A stretch of 64,000 bases of DNA from Sphaerotilus microaerophilus (GCF_023734135.1 NZ_AP025730.1:496001-560000); one strand, 5' to 3'; shown: positions 1 through 9,167, counted from the first letter of the stretch. The notes: generated from the letters alone by a model not told the origin. A program made the numbers and translations.

Positions 1-745
1 GCTGGCCGCGCAGGCCGGCGTAGTCGTTCTCGACCTCGTGGTCGTCCCAGATCATCATCCAGGGCGCGATCGCATGGGCGGCCTGCAGGGCGGGGTCGGT
101 CTTGTAGAGCGCGTGGCGGGCGCGGTAGTCCGCCAGCGTGCGGCAGCTGCGCCCCTCGGGCAGGGCGTTGTGGGCGCGCACGCGACCCGGCGCCGCGGCG
201 CTCTCGTAGATGTAGTCGCCGAGGAAGATGATCAGGTCGGGCGCCTCCTGCACCACGTGGCGCCAGGCGGCCCAGTGGCCGTGGTCCCAGCGCTGGCAGG
301 AGGCGGTGACGAAGTGCAGTGGCGCCATCTCGTCGGCCGCCGGTGCAGTGCGGGTGCGGCCCACCGGGCTGCGCTGGCCCGCCGCGGTGAAGCGGTACCA
401 GTACCAGCGCCCCGGCGCGAGTTCGCCCGGTTCGGCGTGCACGCTGTGCGACCAGGATGCCTCGGCCCATTCGCTGCCACGGGCGACCACGTTGCGGAAG
501 CCCTCGTCGGCGGCCAGCTCCCACTGCACCTCGACCTGCGCCGGCAGGGCGCTGCCGGTCAGCATGGTCCAGAGCACCAGCCGGTCCGGCATGGGCTGGC
601 CGGAGGCCACCCCGTAGGCGAATCGGGGCTGGCTGTCCTGCGGCGGCTGGGGCAGCGGTGCGCAGCCGGTGAGCAGCGTGCCCAGGCCGAGCCCCAGGCC
701 CAGCAGCTCGCGGCGTTGACGGGAATCGGGGAGGTTCGCAGGCAT
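1..745 (-). CDS. phoD: Alkaline phosphatase D (PhoD) family protein, partial
   Basis: Phosphodiesterase/phosphomonoesterase of the PhoD family, expected to be exported and to release phosphate from organic esters. The reading frame starts at 745 and leaves the window at base 1, so only the first 248 codons are visible and the C-terminal part is missing. The N-terminus has a twin-arginine stretch (RQRRELLGLG, residues 9-18) followed by a lipobox-like LLTGC with Cys28, so Tat export and lipidation are possible. Family landmarks seen in order are a Fn3-like N-terminal domain, TASCQRW, the LGDYIYE metal-binding motif and WDDHEVENDY near the window edge. The upstream gene is divergent, with 253 bp between them. 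Family assignment is firm; the physiological substrate is not known. Confidence 0.9.
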   Translation of the reverse strand, partial: MPANLPDSRQRRELLGLGLGLGTLLTGCAPLPQPPQDSQPRFAYGVASGQPMPDRLVLWTMLTGSALPAQVEVQWELAADEGFRNVVARGSEWAEASWSHSVHAEPGELAPGRWYWYRFTAAGQRSPVGRTRTAPAADEMAPLHFVTASCQRWDHGHWAAWRHVVQEAPDLIIFLGDYIYESAAAPGRVRAHNALPEGRSCRTLADYRARHALYKTDPALQAAHAIAPWMMIWDDHEVENDYAGLRGQ

Positions 746-998
746 GGTGGGAGAACGTGGAGAGGTGATGGGCTGGCGCGGACGCGAGGTTACAGCCTCG
801 TAACGTGGACGGGCAATCCGCGCTATCGGTCTGGCCGGGGCTGGCTGCTGGAAATTGACGCCGATGAAGATTGGGCGCGCACAAGGGCCTCTGGTTCTCG
901 CAAACCCCGCCGTTCGTCGCGCCGCGCCCGGTGTACTTTTCACCTTCGCGGCGCTGCGCCTCAGTCGGATGAGGCAGGGCGCGGTGCGGGAGAGGACG

Positions 999-1565
999 AT
1001 GCTGGAGCAAGTAAGGGTAGCGCAGCGGCTGACGAGCCTCGACGACATCGAGGAGGCGCTCTGGCAGGAGCTGGGGCATTGCGTGCACGAGCGTGATCAC
1101 GACTGGCGCCGCTGCGTGCTGGCCAGCAGCGGCGAGCAGGGCGCCGATGCCCGCCTCGTGGTGCTGCGCGAGGTCGACCGCGAGGCACGCGAGCTCATGA
1201 TCTACACCGACACCCGCTCGCCCAAGGTGGCGCAGTTGCAGCGTGACCGGCGCGCCACGCTGGTGTGCTGGTCGGCCGCGCTGGGCTGGCAGCTGCGCCT
1301 GCGCGGCGAGGTCGAGGTGGCCTGCGACGGCCTGCAGGTGACCTCGCGCTGGGCCACCATCAAGCACCGCCCGGCGGCTCAGGACTACCTCTCGCCGCTG
1401 GCGCCGGGCAGCGAGTGGGTGGCCGGCGGCAAGGTGGACCACCCGCGCGAGCACTTCGGCGTGATGACGCTGCAGGTGCAGTCGGTCGACTGGCTGGAGG
1501 TGCATGCGCTCGGCCACCGCCGGGCGATGTTCGACGCGCGCGGCCGGCGCTGGCTGGCGCCTTGA
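999..1565 (+). CDS. Pyridoxamine 5'-phosphate oxidase-like FMN-binding protein
   Basis: A protein of 188 residues with the split-barrel fold of the pyridoxamine-phosphate-oxidase-like flavoproteins. Supporting segments are RLVVLREVDREARELMIYTD (residues about 55-74), the S-P-K-V-A-Q-L turn, and RRATLVCWSAALGWQLRLRG. These match the FMN/phosphate-contacting strand order of the family. The start at 999 is chosen because GGAGAGG lies just upstream of the ATG; an in-frame upstream extension has no such site and looks non-coding. It lacks the full C-terminal signature of true PdxH, so it is more likely a general FMN-dependent oxidase or stress protein than the vitamin B6 enzyme. It stands alone, divergent from phoD. 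Confidence 0.75.
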   Translation: MLEQVRVAQRLTSLDDIEEALWQELGHCVHERDHDWRRCVLASSGEQGADARLVVLREVDREARELMIYTDTRSPKVAQLQRDRRATLVCWSAALGWQLRLRGEVEVACDGLQVTSRWATIKHRPAAQDYLSPLAPGSEWVAGGKVDHPREHFGVMTLQVQSVDWLEVHALGHRRAMFDARGRRWLAP

Positions 1566-1760
1566 GCGCCCGCGAGCCGGCCTGCGATCTGGCCCGCACC
1601 CGGCGTGCGCTGTGGTCGAGGCGCTGCGCCTGCAGCCCGGGCGTGCAGCGGCGACAATCGCCACCGCCGTCCGCTCTTCCTCGCTCGCCGCGAGTCCGCC
1701 GTGTCCGCCCATCCCCCGCTGCCCTCCCTCGATACCCCCCGCCACCCCGGGCGCCAGCCG

Positions 1761-2186
1761 ATGGCGCCACCCAACCCGGTCGCCCTGCGGCTGGGCTACC
1801 TGGGGCTGCTGCCCTTCGTCCTGGGGGCGCTGCTGTCGCTGATCGTGCGCGAGGACGCCCACCCCTATGTCGTGCTGGCGCTGGCGGGCTACGCGGCGGT
1901 GGTGATCTCCTTCCTCGGCGGCATCCACTGGGGCCTGGGCATGCGCGGGGCCGTGCCCTCGCCCACGCCCTTCGGCTGGTCGGTGGTGCCCGCGCTGCTG
2001 GCCTGGGTGGCGGTGGTGATGCCGGCCTATGCCGGCCTGGTGATCGACGGCCTGGTGTTGATCGCCTGCTACCTGGTGGACCGCCGGACCTACCCGGCGC
2101 ACGGCCTGTCGCCCTGGCTGACGCTGCGCTTCCGCCTCACGGTGGTGGCAGTGCTGAGCTGCTTCCTGGGTGCCGCGCGCACCTGA
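1761..2186 (+). CDS. DUF3429 family integral membrane protein
   Basis: Small membrane protein of about 141 residues with four to five hydrophobic segments: LGLLPFVLGALLSLIV, the GYAAVVISFLGGIHWGLG segment, a long VVPALLAWVAVVMPAY stretch, and a C-terminal VVAVLSCFLGA helix. The SFLGGIHWGLG motif between helices is characteristic of DUF3429 proteins, which have no established biochemical function. An in-frame GTG at 1701 would add 20 residues of low-complexity sequence. I prefer the ATG at 1761 because the hydrophobic domain begins directly after it, although no strong ribosome-binding site precedes either. It reads toward the M61 peptidase gene 58 bp downstream and could be co-transcribed with it. 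Confidence 0.7.
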   Translation: MAPPNPVALRLGYLGLLPFVLGALLSLIVREDAHPYVVLALAGYAAVVISFLGGIHWGLGMRGAVPSPTPFGWSVVPALLAWVAVVMPAYAGLVIDGLVLIACYLVDRRTYPAHGLSPWLTLRFRLTVVAVLSCFLGAART

Positions 2187-2244
2187 GCCGCCACGTACGT
2201 CGCTCCGTACGCCGCCCTGCCCACCCCCACCCGGAGAAGACCCG

Positions 2245-4140
2245 ATGGCCACCCGCCGCCGAACCCGTGCCGCCTCCGTCGCCGCGCCCGCCGCTGCGTC
2301 GGCGCCGGTGCACTACGAGGTTGATCTCTCCGACCGCAACGGCCACCACTTCGACGTCACCCTGACGCTGGCCGCACCGCAGGCCATGCAGCTCGTCAGC
2401 CTGCCGGTGTGGATCCCCGGCAGCTACCTGGTGCGCGAGTTCTCGCGGCACCTCAGCGGGCTGGTGGCGACCCAGGCCGGCCGGGCCTGCACCGTGCAGC
2501 AGATCGACAAGTGCCGCTGGCAGGTGCACTGCGCCGGGCCGGAGGCGGGCGCGCTGCAGCTGCGCTACCGCGTCTACGCCTTCGACCGCTCGGTGCGCAC
2601 CGCCTGGCTGGACAGCCAGCGCGGCTTCTTCAACGGCACCAGCGTCTGCCTGAGCTGCGCCGGGCACGAGGCCGGCCCGCACGGCCTGACGCTCGCCGGT
2701 CTGCCGGCGGGCTGGGACGTGGCCTCCGGGCTGGCGGGGGACTTGGCGGGCGGCTGGCAGGCGCCGGACTACGCCACGCTGATCGACCACCCCTTCGAGC
2801 TGGGCGCCTTCTGGCGGGGCAGCTTCGAGGCGGGCGGCGTGTCGCACGAGTTCGTCGTGGCCGGGGTGCCGCCAGGCTTCGACGGGGAGCGGCTGCTGGC
2901 GGACACGCAGCGCATCTGCGAGGCGCAGATCCGCTTCTGGCACGGCGAGCCCGGGGATGCCGGGCAGACGCGCCCCGGCTTCGACCGCTACGTCTTCATG
3001 CTCAGCGCGGTGGACGACGGCTATGGCGGCCTGGAGCACCGCAACAGCACCGCGTTGATCTGCAACCGCCGCGACCTGCCGCGCCGGCCCGTGGCGCCAC
3101 CGCCCGATGGCCGGCCTGCCGCCGCGAGCGATGGCTATGTGACCCTGCTCGGCCTGATCAGCCACGAGTACTTCCACACCTGGAACGTCAAGCGCCTGTG
3201 CCCGGCCGAGTTCGCGCCGCATGACCTGAGCGGCGAGCACTACACCGAGCTGCTCTGGTTCTTCGAGGGCTTCACCAGCTACTACGACGACCTGTTCCTC
3301 GTGCGCAGTGGCCTGATCGACGCGGCACGCTACCTCAAGCTGCTGGCCAAGACCGCCAACCAGGTGCTGGGCAGCCCGGGGCGGGCCGTGCAGTCGGTGG
3401 CGCAGGCCAGCTTCGATGCCTGGATCAAGTACTACCGCCCGGACGAGAACAGCGCCAACGCCACGGTGAGCTACTACACCAAGGGCGCGCTGGTGGCGCT
3501 GGCGCTGGACCTGACGCTGCGCAGCGAGGGCCGCGGCACGCTCGACGCCGTGATGCAGCGCCTGTGGCGCGAGGCCTGCGCGCGCAGCGTCGCGGCGGGC
3601 AGCGCCCCCGAGCAGGGCGGGCCGATCAGCGAGGCCCACATCGCCGCCGCGCTGCAGGCGGTGGGCCGGCGTGACTTCGCCCCCGAACTGGCTGTCTGGG
3701 TGCACGGCACCGGCGATCTGCCGCTGGAGCGCCTGCTCGCCTCGGCGGCGGTGGGCTGGAGCCGCGAGGCACCCACCCTGGCCCAGCGCCTGGGCGCGCG
3801 CACCAGCGACGGCCCCGCCGGGCCGACCGTGCTGGCGGTGCTGAGCGGCGGCGTGGCCGAGCGGGCCGGCCTGGCCGCGGGAGACGAGCTGCTGGCGCTG
3901 GACGGCTGGCGGCTGGGCAAGATCGACGACCTGACGCTCTACGGCGCCTTCGACCCCGCTGGCACCCGGACGCTGCCGCTGCTGGTCAGTCGCGACCGGC
4001 GTGTGCTGGCGCTCGAACTGCCCGCTGGTGCCTCCAGTGCGGCCGCTGCCGAAGGCGCGGTGGCGCTGGTGGTTCAGCCCAAGGCCGGCGCGGCCGAGCG
4101 CCGCCGCCGCGAGGCATGGCTGGGCACCCCGCCCGCCTGA
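2245..4140 (+). CDS. M61 family metallopeptidase with C-terminal PDZ domain
   Basis: Zinc metallopeptidase of the glycyl-aminopeptidase (M61) family, 631 residues. The zinc-binding HEYFH motif is at residues 307-311, inside the family block LISHEYFHTWNVKRL, and is followed by LLWFFEGFTSYYDD, which supplies the third ligand. The N-terminal half is the beta-rich M61 domain. Near the C-terminus the segment VLSGGVAERAGLAAGDELLA is a PDZ domain, as usual in the family. The ATG at 2245 has GGAGAAG upstream. There is no obvious signal peptide, so it is probably cytosolic or exported by an unrecognised route. Its last 25 bases overlap the start of the DUF3108 gene, indicating translational coupling. 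Confidence 0.93.
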   Translation: MATRRRTRAASVAAPAAASAPVHYEVDLSDRNGHHFDVTLTLAAPQAMQLVSLPVWIPGSYLVREFSRHLSGLVATQAGRACTVQQIDKCRWQVHCAGPEAGALQLRYRVYAFDRSVRTAWLDSQRGFFNGTSVCLSCAGHEAGPHGLTLAGLPAGWDVASGLAGDLAGGWQAPDYATLIDHPFELGAFWRGSFEAGGVSHEFVVAGVPPGFDGERLLADTQRICEAQIRFWHGEPGDAGQTRPGFDRYVFMLSAVDDGYGGLEHRNSTALICNRRDLPRRPVAPPPDGRPAAASDGYVTLLGLISHEYFHTWNVKRLCPAEFAPHDLSGEHYTELLWFFEGFTSYYDDLFLVRSGLIDAARYLKLLAKTANQVLGSPGRAVQSVAQASFDAWIKYYRPDENSANATVSYYTKGALVALALDLTLRSEGRGTLDAVMQRLWREACARSVAAGSAPEQGGPISEAHIAAALQAVGRRDFAPELAVWVHGTGDLPLERLLASAAVGWSREAPTLAQRLGARTSDGPAGPTVLAVLSGGVAERAGLAAGDELLALDGWRLGKIDDLTLYGAFDPAGTRTLPLLVSRDRRVLALELPAGASSAAAAEGAVALVVQPKAGAAERRRREAWLGTPPA

Positions 4141-5396
4141 CGCCGCCGGGGTGGCGGCGCGCCGGGCGGGTGGCGCTGCTGGTCACGCTGGCGCTGCACG
4201 CCCTGGTCGGGCAGCAAGTCGGCGAGCTGATCGCGCCGATCGATCCCGCCGCGCCGCCGCTGCAGCGCATCCAGGCCGCCTACACCCGCAGCGTGGCCCA
4301 GGCCGAGCCGCCTGCCCCCGCGGCTGCGGCCAGGCCGGTGGTCACCGCACCCACGCGCCCACGCCCCGGTGCGGCACAGGCCCGCGCACTGACCGCCGAG
4401 CAGATCGCCGCGGAACAGGCCGCGCTGCGTGAACGCGCCCTCGCCGCGGTCCAGGCGGCATCGGCCGGCCCGCGTCCGGCCGAGGTGGTCGCACCGGCTC
4501 CCCCGGCGTCGGGCGTCGCGGTGGCCGCTCCTGCTTCAGCACCCGTTTCTGCAGCCGTTTCTGCGGCCGTTTCTGCGGCCGTTTCTGCGGCCGCCGCCCC
4601 TGCAACCTCTGCTGCCGCCGCCAGCGGCCCGGCCTCATCGGCCTCGGCCGTTGCCACGGCCGCGTCGGTATCGGTGTCGGCGTCCGCATCGGGTGTGGCG
4701 GCCTTGGCTGCCGGCACGCCGATGATCAGCGAGGGCCGGCCCTGGCCTGTCTCGACCCGGCTGAGCTACGCCCTGCACGGCTGGTACAACGGCGACGTCT
4801 ACGGCCAGGCCCAGGTCGAGTGGCTGCGCGAGGGCTGGCGTTACCAGGTGTACCTGGACGTGGCCGTGGGGCCGCGGCTGGCGCCGCTGATGACCCGGCG
4901 CATGACCAGCGAGGGCCGCATCACCGAGCGCGGCCTGGTGCCGCAGCGCTACCTGCAGGTCACCCAGCAGATCATCGGGCGCACGCGTACCGCGCGCATC
5001 GGCTTCGAGGACAGCGAGATCCTGCTCGACAAGGGCAACCGCGTGCCCCAGCAGGCCGACGTGCAGGACACCGCCAGCCAGTTCATCCAGATGATCTACC
5101 TCTTCACCGCCCAGCCGGCGCTGCAGGAGGTCGGGCGCAGCATCGAGTTCCCGCTGGCGATGCCGCACCGGGTGGACCGCTGGACCTACGACGTGGGGCG
5201 CCGCGAGCCGATCACCACCCCGGTGGGCGTGCTGGAGGCCTTCCACGTCAAGCCGCGGCGGGCGGCGAGCAAGGGCGACCTGAGCGTGGAGGTCTGGTAT
5301 GCGCCGCGCCTGCAGCTGCTGCCGGTGCGCATCCTGATCCGCCAGGACGAGAACACCTGGGTTGACCTGCAACTGGAGAAGGCTCCAGAGCAGTGA
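4116..5396 (+). CDS. DUF3108 domain protein with Ala/Val/Ser-rich linker
   Basis: A 426-residue protein in three parts. An N-terminal hydrophobic helix (GRVALLVTLALHALVG, residues about 18-33) is a likely signal anchor. A long low-complexity linker rich in Ala, Pro, Ser and Val spans roughly residues 60-200. A C-terminal DUF3108 domain begins near RPWPVSTRLSYALHGWYNG and ends in LQLEKAPEQ. DUF3108 proteins are periplasmic or envelope-associated and of unknown function. The linker contains four exact or near-exact 12-bp repeats encoding Ala-Val-Ser-Ala units. The start overlaps the M61 peptidase stop by 25 bases, so the two are probably translated together and may act on the same envelope process (inference). 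Confidence 0.85.
   Translation: MAGHPARLTPPGWRRAGRVALLVTLALHALVGQQVGELIAPIDPAAPPLQRIQAAYTRSVAQAEPPAPAAAARPVVTAPTRPRPGAAQARALTAEQIAAEQAALRERALAAVQAASAGPRPAEVVAPAPPASGVAVAAPASAPVSAAVSAAVSAAVSAAAAPATSAAAASGPASSASAVATAASVSVSASASGVAALAAGTPMISEGRPWPVSTRLSYALHGWYNGDVYGQAQVEWLREGWRYQVYLDVAVGPRLAPLMTRRMTSEGRITERGLVPQRYLQVTQQIIGRTRTARIGFEDSEILLDKGNRVPQQADVQDTASQFIQMIYLFTAQPALQEVGRSIEFPLAMPHRVDRWTYDVGRREPITTPVGVLEAFHVKPRRAASKGDLSVEVWYAPRLQLLPVRILIRQDENTWVDLQLEKAPEQ
4543..4590 (+). repeat. Tandem 12-bp repeat, 4 copies, in-frame
   Basis: Four consecutive copies of CCGTTTCTGCGG, the first with one change (CAG for CGG at its end). They lie in frame inside the low-complexity linker of the DUF3108 gene and encode repeated Ala-Val-Ser. 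Because the unit is a multiple of three, copy-number change would lengthen or shorten the linker without a frameshift. Confidence 0.9.
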
Positions 5397-5427
5397 CCCC
5401 CGCGCGGCGGCGGGGCGGTGTGTTCGT

Positions 5428-6408
5428 TCAGAACGGCGGGCCGTCGTCGGCCAGCGTGGGCAGGGGGCTGGCTGTGGCGCCGCCTTCGACCGGTGCTGCG
5501 CTGCCGGGCAGCTGCTCGCCGCCCAGCGCGTCGATCAGGTCCGGCAGCAGTCGGCCCAACTCGCCGGTGGTGATGGCCGCATCGGCATCGAATTCGTCCT
5601 CGCCCTTCGGCGCGCCCTGGCTCTCGAACACGCCGTCGAGAAAGTCCAGCTTCTTGAGCGTGCCGGCCTCGGTGAGCACGAAGGACACCCGCCCGCCCCA
5701 GGTCAGCGCCAGCCGCGTGGGCCGCTTGCCCTGTGCGATGTGCGCGCGCACCTCCTCGATGTCCAGCGGGTGGCGGGCATAGCGCACCACCGATTTCATT
5801 TCGTCGGCGGACTTCAGCTCGCACTCGCGGTCCACTGAGAACACCACCGGCGGCTCGCCGCTCACCAGCCAGTCGGACATCACCTGCGCCGGGGACTGCG
5901 CGGTGTGCAGCGGCGCCAGCGCCAGGCCGTCCAGCGTGCGCACCAGCAGGCTGAGCGCCTCGTCGGCCGCCTTGGCGCTGCCGGCGTCCACACAGAGCAG
6001 GCGCTGCTCCAGGTCCAGCCAGAGCTGCAGGGCCGACTGCCGGGTGAAGGCCATCGGCAGCAGCTCCAGCGTGGCCTGGTCCTTCAGCTCGCCGCGCTCC
6101 TTCTTGCCCGGCTTGCGCCCGGTGGCCTGCTCGATCTGCGCGGCCATTTCCTCGACGCGGCGCTTGACCACCGAGGCCGGCAGCATCTTGCGCTCCACCA
6201 TCAGCCGCAGCAGCCAGTGCCGGCCGCCGTCGACGCTCTCCACGTAGGTGCTGTGCGCCTGCCCGCGCGGCGGCACCCAGCCCATCGACTGCGGCTGGCT
6301 GGCACCGCAGGGCACGAAGGCGGCCTTGGCCAGCTCGGCATCCAGCCCCGCCAGCGGCGGCGGCGTCCACTCGGGGGCGATGCGAAAGACGATCAGGTTC
6401 TTGAACAT
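5428..6408 (-). CDS. rdgC: Recombination-associated protein RdgC
   Basis: RdgC is a nucleoid-associated DNA-binding protein that forms a ring around duplex DNA and modulates RecA-dependent recombination. The 326-residue product begins MFKNLIVFRIAPEW, the usual RdgC N-terminus, and has the conserved PQSMGWVPPRG segment, the KKERGELKDQ helix, LTWGGRVSFVLTEAGTLKKL and a C-terminal acidic/proline tail. Length is close to the family norm of about 300 residues. An in-frame upstream extension to 6537 exists but has no family similarity, so the ATG at 6408 is chosen. It is divergent from the phosphorylase gene at 6482, with only 73 bp between them for both promoters. Confidence 0.95.
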   Translation of the reverse strand: MFKNLIVFRIAPEWTPPPLAGLDAELAKAAFVPCGASQPQSMGWVPPRGQAHSTYVESVDGGRHWLLRLMVERKMLPASVVKRRVEEMAAQIEQATGRKPGKKERGELKDQATLELLPMAFTRQSALQLWLDLEQRLLCVDAGSAKAADEALSLLVRTLDGLALAPLHTAQSPAQVMSDWLVSGEPPVVFSVDRECELKSADEMKSVVRYARHPLDIEEVRAHIAQGKRPTRLALTWGGRVSFVLTEAGTLKKLDFLDGVFESQGAPKGEDEFDADAAITTGELGRLLPDLIDALGGEQLPGSAAPVEGGATASPLPTLADDGPPF

Positions 6409-6481
6409 GGCGCCATTGTCCATGCCCCGGGCCCTCGTCTGCGTCAACCCCGGCCTGGCTTGACGGGCGCAGAATCGGCGT

Positions 6482-8044
6482 ATGAACAGTGCCCTGGACG
6501 CCCACGACCTGCACATCCGCCGCGTCGGCATCGACACCTGGCGCGAGAACGTCGCCTATCTGCACCGCGACTGCGAGGTGGTGCGCGCCACCGGCTTCCA
6601 GGCGCTGGCCAAGGTGCAGGTGCGCGCCAACGGCCAGACCATCAGCGCGGTGCTGAACGTGGTGGACGACGAGCGCATCGTCTCCGCCTGCGAGCTGGGC
6701 CTGTCGGAGGACGCCTTTGCCCGCCTGAACGTGCCGGAGGGGCATTCGGCGCGCGTCGCACCGGCCGAGCCGGCCGAGTCCATCCCGGCGTTGCACCGCA
6801 AGATCGCCGGGGAGCGGCTCGACCGCGAGGACCTGCACGCCATCATCCGCGACGTGGCGGCGGCGCGTTACTCCAAGATCGAGCTGGCCGCCTTCGTGGT
6901 GGCCACCAACGGCTACGACCTGGACCGCGACGAGGTGCTGCACCTCACCGAGGCGATGATCGAGGCCGGCCGCCGGCTCGACTGGCACCAGGCGGTGCGC
7001 GGCGGCCCGGTGGTCGACAAGCACTGCATCGGCGGCATCCCGGGCAACCGCACCTCGATGCTGGTGGTGCCCATCGTCACCGCGCACGGCATGCTCTGCC
7101 CCAAGACCAGTTCGCGCGCCATCACCTCGCCGGCCGGCACCGCGGACACCATGGAGGTGCTGGCCGACGTGGAGCTGCCCTTCGAGCGGCTGCGCCAGAT
7201 CGTGCGCGACACCAACGGCTGCCTCGCCTGGGGCGGCACGGCCGACCTCTCGCCGGCCGACGACATCCTGATCTCGGTCGAGCGCCCGCTGGCGATTGAC
7301 TCGCCCGGCCAGATGGTCGCCTCGATCCTGAGCAAGAAGATCGCCGCCGGCTCCACCCACCTGGTGCTCGACATCCCCGTCGGCCCCACCGCCAAGGTGC
7401 GCTCGATGCCCGCGGCGCAGCGCCTGCGCAAGCTCTTCGAGTACGTCGCCGACCGCCTGCACCTGCAGCTCGACGTGATGATCACCGATGGCAGCCAGCC
7501 CATCGGCCGCGGCATCGGCCCGGTGCTGGAGGCGCGCGACGTGATGCAGGTGCTGCGCAACGACCCCGCCGCCCCCAGCGACCTGCGCGACAAGGCGCTG
7601 CGCTTGGCCGGGCGCATCATCGAGTTCGACCCCGACGTGCGTGGCGGCGACGGCTGGCGCATCGCCCGCGACATCCTCGAATCCGGTCGCGCGCTGGTGC
7701 AGATGGAGGCCCTCATCGACGCCCAGGGCCGGCGGCAGCAGCCCCCACCGCTGGGCGAGCTGACGCACGAGGTGCTCGCGCCCGCCGATGGCGTGGTCGG
7801 CGAGATCGACAACCTGCACCTGGCCCGCATCGCCCGCCTGGCCGGCGCGCCGCAGGTCAGCGGGGCCGGCGTGGACCTGCTCGCCAAGCTGGGTGACGCG
7901 GTGCGCACCGGCCAGCCGCTCTACCGCATCCATGCCTGCTACGCCGCCGACCTGACCTTCGCCCGCACGGCCGCCGAGCGCGACGGTGGCTACCGGGTGG
8001 CAGCCCAGGCCACCGTCGCCCCTGCTGCGACCGCCGCCGCATGA
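6482..8044 (+). CDS. Long-type thymidine phosphorylase / AMP phosphorylase-like protein
   Basis: Member of the nucleoside phosphorylase class II superfamily (DeoA, Pdp, TrpD), 520 residues. The catalytic core begins near residue 101 ([13 protein letters not shown]) and carries the phosphate/nucleoside signature [20 protein letters not shown] from residue 208. About 100 extra residues precede the core, with a separate domain starting [22 protein letters not shown]. This matches the 'type 2' branch typified by archaeal AMP phosphorylases rather than E. coli DeoA of about 440 residues. It therefore may act on thymidine or on nucleoside monophosphates; the sequence alone does not decide. The next gene downstream encodes a PRPP-synthetase paralogue, which fits a ribose-phosphate recycling role (inference). 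Confidence 0.9.
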   Translation: MNSALDAHDLHIRRVGIDTWRENVAYLHRDCEVVRATGFQALAKVQVRANGQTISAVLNVVDDERIVSACELGLSEDAFARLNVPEGHSARVAPAEPAESIPALHRKIAGERLDREDLHAIIRDVAAARYSKIELAAFVVATNGYDLDRDEVLHLTEAMIEAGRRLDWHQAVRGGPVVDKHCIGGIPGNRTSMLVVPIVTAHGMLCPKTSSRAITSPAGTADTMEVLADVELPFERLRQIVRDTNGCLAWGGTADLSPADDILISVERPLAIDSPGQMVASILSKKIAAGSTHLVLDIPVGPTAKVRSMPAAQRLRKLFEYVADRLHLQLDVMITDGSQPIGRGIGPVLEARDVMQVLRNDPAAPSDLRDKALRLAGRIIEFDPDVRGGDGWRIARDILESGRALVQMEALIDAQGRRQQPPPLGELTHEVLAPADGVVGEIDNLHLARIARLAGAPQVSGAGVDLLAKLGDAVRTGQPLYRIHACYAADLTFARTAAERDGGYRVAAQATVAPAATAAA

Positions 8045-8192
8045 TGCCCGCCCGCCCTGAACCGGCGAAAGCGCACACGGCAGGCCGGGCCGGGCGGGGC
8101 TGTGGGCGGGATCGACCTGCACCGCGCGCCATACTGCCGCCGCATTGGCCCCGCCCGCTTTTCCGGTGCCGCTCGCCCGGCGCCCCTCTGCG

Positions 8193-9167
8193 ATGACCGT
8201 ATCGACCGCTCCCGCCATGCCCAGCCTGCCCGCCTCAACCGCTGTGCCCGCCGCGCCCGCCACCGCGGCGCCGATCACCGCCGTGCTGGCCTTCGAGGAT
8301 GAGCGGGCGCAGGGGGCGGCCCTGGCCGAGGCGCTGGGCGTGCCCTGCCGGTTGATTGTGCGGCACCGCTTCCCGGACGGCGAGCTCAAGCTCACCCTGC
8401 CCACGCCGCTGTCTGGCAGCGTCGTGCTGCTGCGCAGCCTGCACCAGCCCAACGAGAAGCTGGTCGAGCTGCTCATCACCGCCCCTGCCGCCCGTGCCCA
8501 GGGCGCCGAGCGCGTCCTGCTGGCCAGCCCCTACCTGGCGTACATGCGCCAGGACATCGAATTCACACCCGGCGAGGCCGTCAGCCAGCGCCACATCGCC
8601 CGGTTGCTGGCGCAGCACTTCGACGCCGTCGTCACCGTCGACCCGCACCTGCATCGCATCGCCTCGCTGGACGAGGTGATGCCGCCGCCCTGCCGCGGCG
8701 TCGCGCTGACGGCCGCCCCCCTGTTGGGCGAGTTCATCGCGCGCCAGCATGCGCACGACCAGCTGCCGCCGCTGCTGCTCGGCCCGGATGAAGAGTCCGC
8801 CCAGTGGGTGGCCGAGGCCGCCCGCGCCCGCGGCCTGCCCCACGCCTGGTGCGTCAAGAACCGCCGCGGCGACCGCGACGTGCACGTCACCCTGCCCGAC
8901 GGCCTTGATCTGGCCGCCCGCGCCGTGGTGCTGATCGACGACATGGCCAGCACTGGCCGCACCCTGATCGAAGCCGCCCGCCTGTGCTTTGCCGCCGGCG
9001 CCGACACGGTGGACGTCGCCGTGACCCACGCCCTCTTCGTCGGTGACGCCATGGACGCCCTGCGCGCCAGCGGCGTGCGCCGCGTCTGGAGCAGCGACTG
9101 CGTGCCGCACCCGAGCAACGCGGTGTCGGTGGCGGGGATGCTGGCGGAGGCGTTGCGGGGTGTGTGA
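8193..9167 (+). CDS. Ribose-phosphate pyrophosphokinase-like protein (PRPP synthetase paralogue)
   Basis: A phosphoribosyltransferase-fold protein of about 324 residues. Visible landmarks are the FPDGELKLTLP segment of the ATP site, SPYLAYMRQDIEFTPGEAVS, VTVDPHLHR, and the PRPP loop VVLIDDMASTGRTLIEAA with the Asp pair at about 249-250. The arrangement is that of PRPP synthetases, which convert ribose 5-phosphate and ATP to PRPP. It is divergent from classical Prs: the loop is DDMASTGRTL where Prs usually has DDIVDTGGTL, and the start is preceded by an Ala/Pro-rich tail. The ATG at 8193 is chosen; another ATG at 8217 is possible. It follows the phosphorylase gene by 148 bp on the same strand. 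Confidence 0.85.
   Translation: MTVSTAPAMPSLPASTAVPAAPATAAPITAVLAFEDERAQGAALAEALGVPCRLIVRHRFPDGELKLTLPTPLSGSVVLLRSLHQPNEKLVELLITAPAARAQGAERVLLASPYLAYMRQDIEFTPGEAVSQRHIARLLAQHFDAVVTVDPHLHRIASLDEVMPPPCRGVALTAAPLLGEFIARQHAHDQLPPLLLGPDEESAQWVAEAARARGLPHAWCVKNRRGDRDVHVTLPDGLDLAARAVVLIDDMASTGRTLIEAARLCFAAGADTVDVAVTHALFVGDAMDALRASGVRRVWSSDCVPHPSNAVSVAGMLAEALRGV

Noticed and set aside
4543..4590. Short tandem repeats considered as a CRISPR array
   Set aside because: Unit is 12 bp with no spacers, lies in frame inside a coding linker; no CRISPR-associated genes are present.
5186..8479. A continuous antisense frame of more than 1000 codons on the minus strand across the DUF3108 end, rdgC and the phosphorylase
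   Set aside because: It lies opposite or out of frame with clearly real genes, has a low-complexity His/Gly/Arg-rich product and no family match; it is a by-product of high GC and few stop codons.
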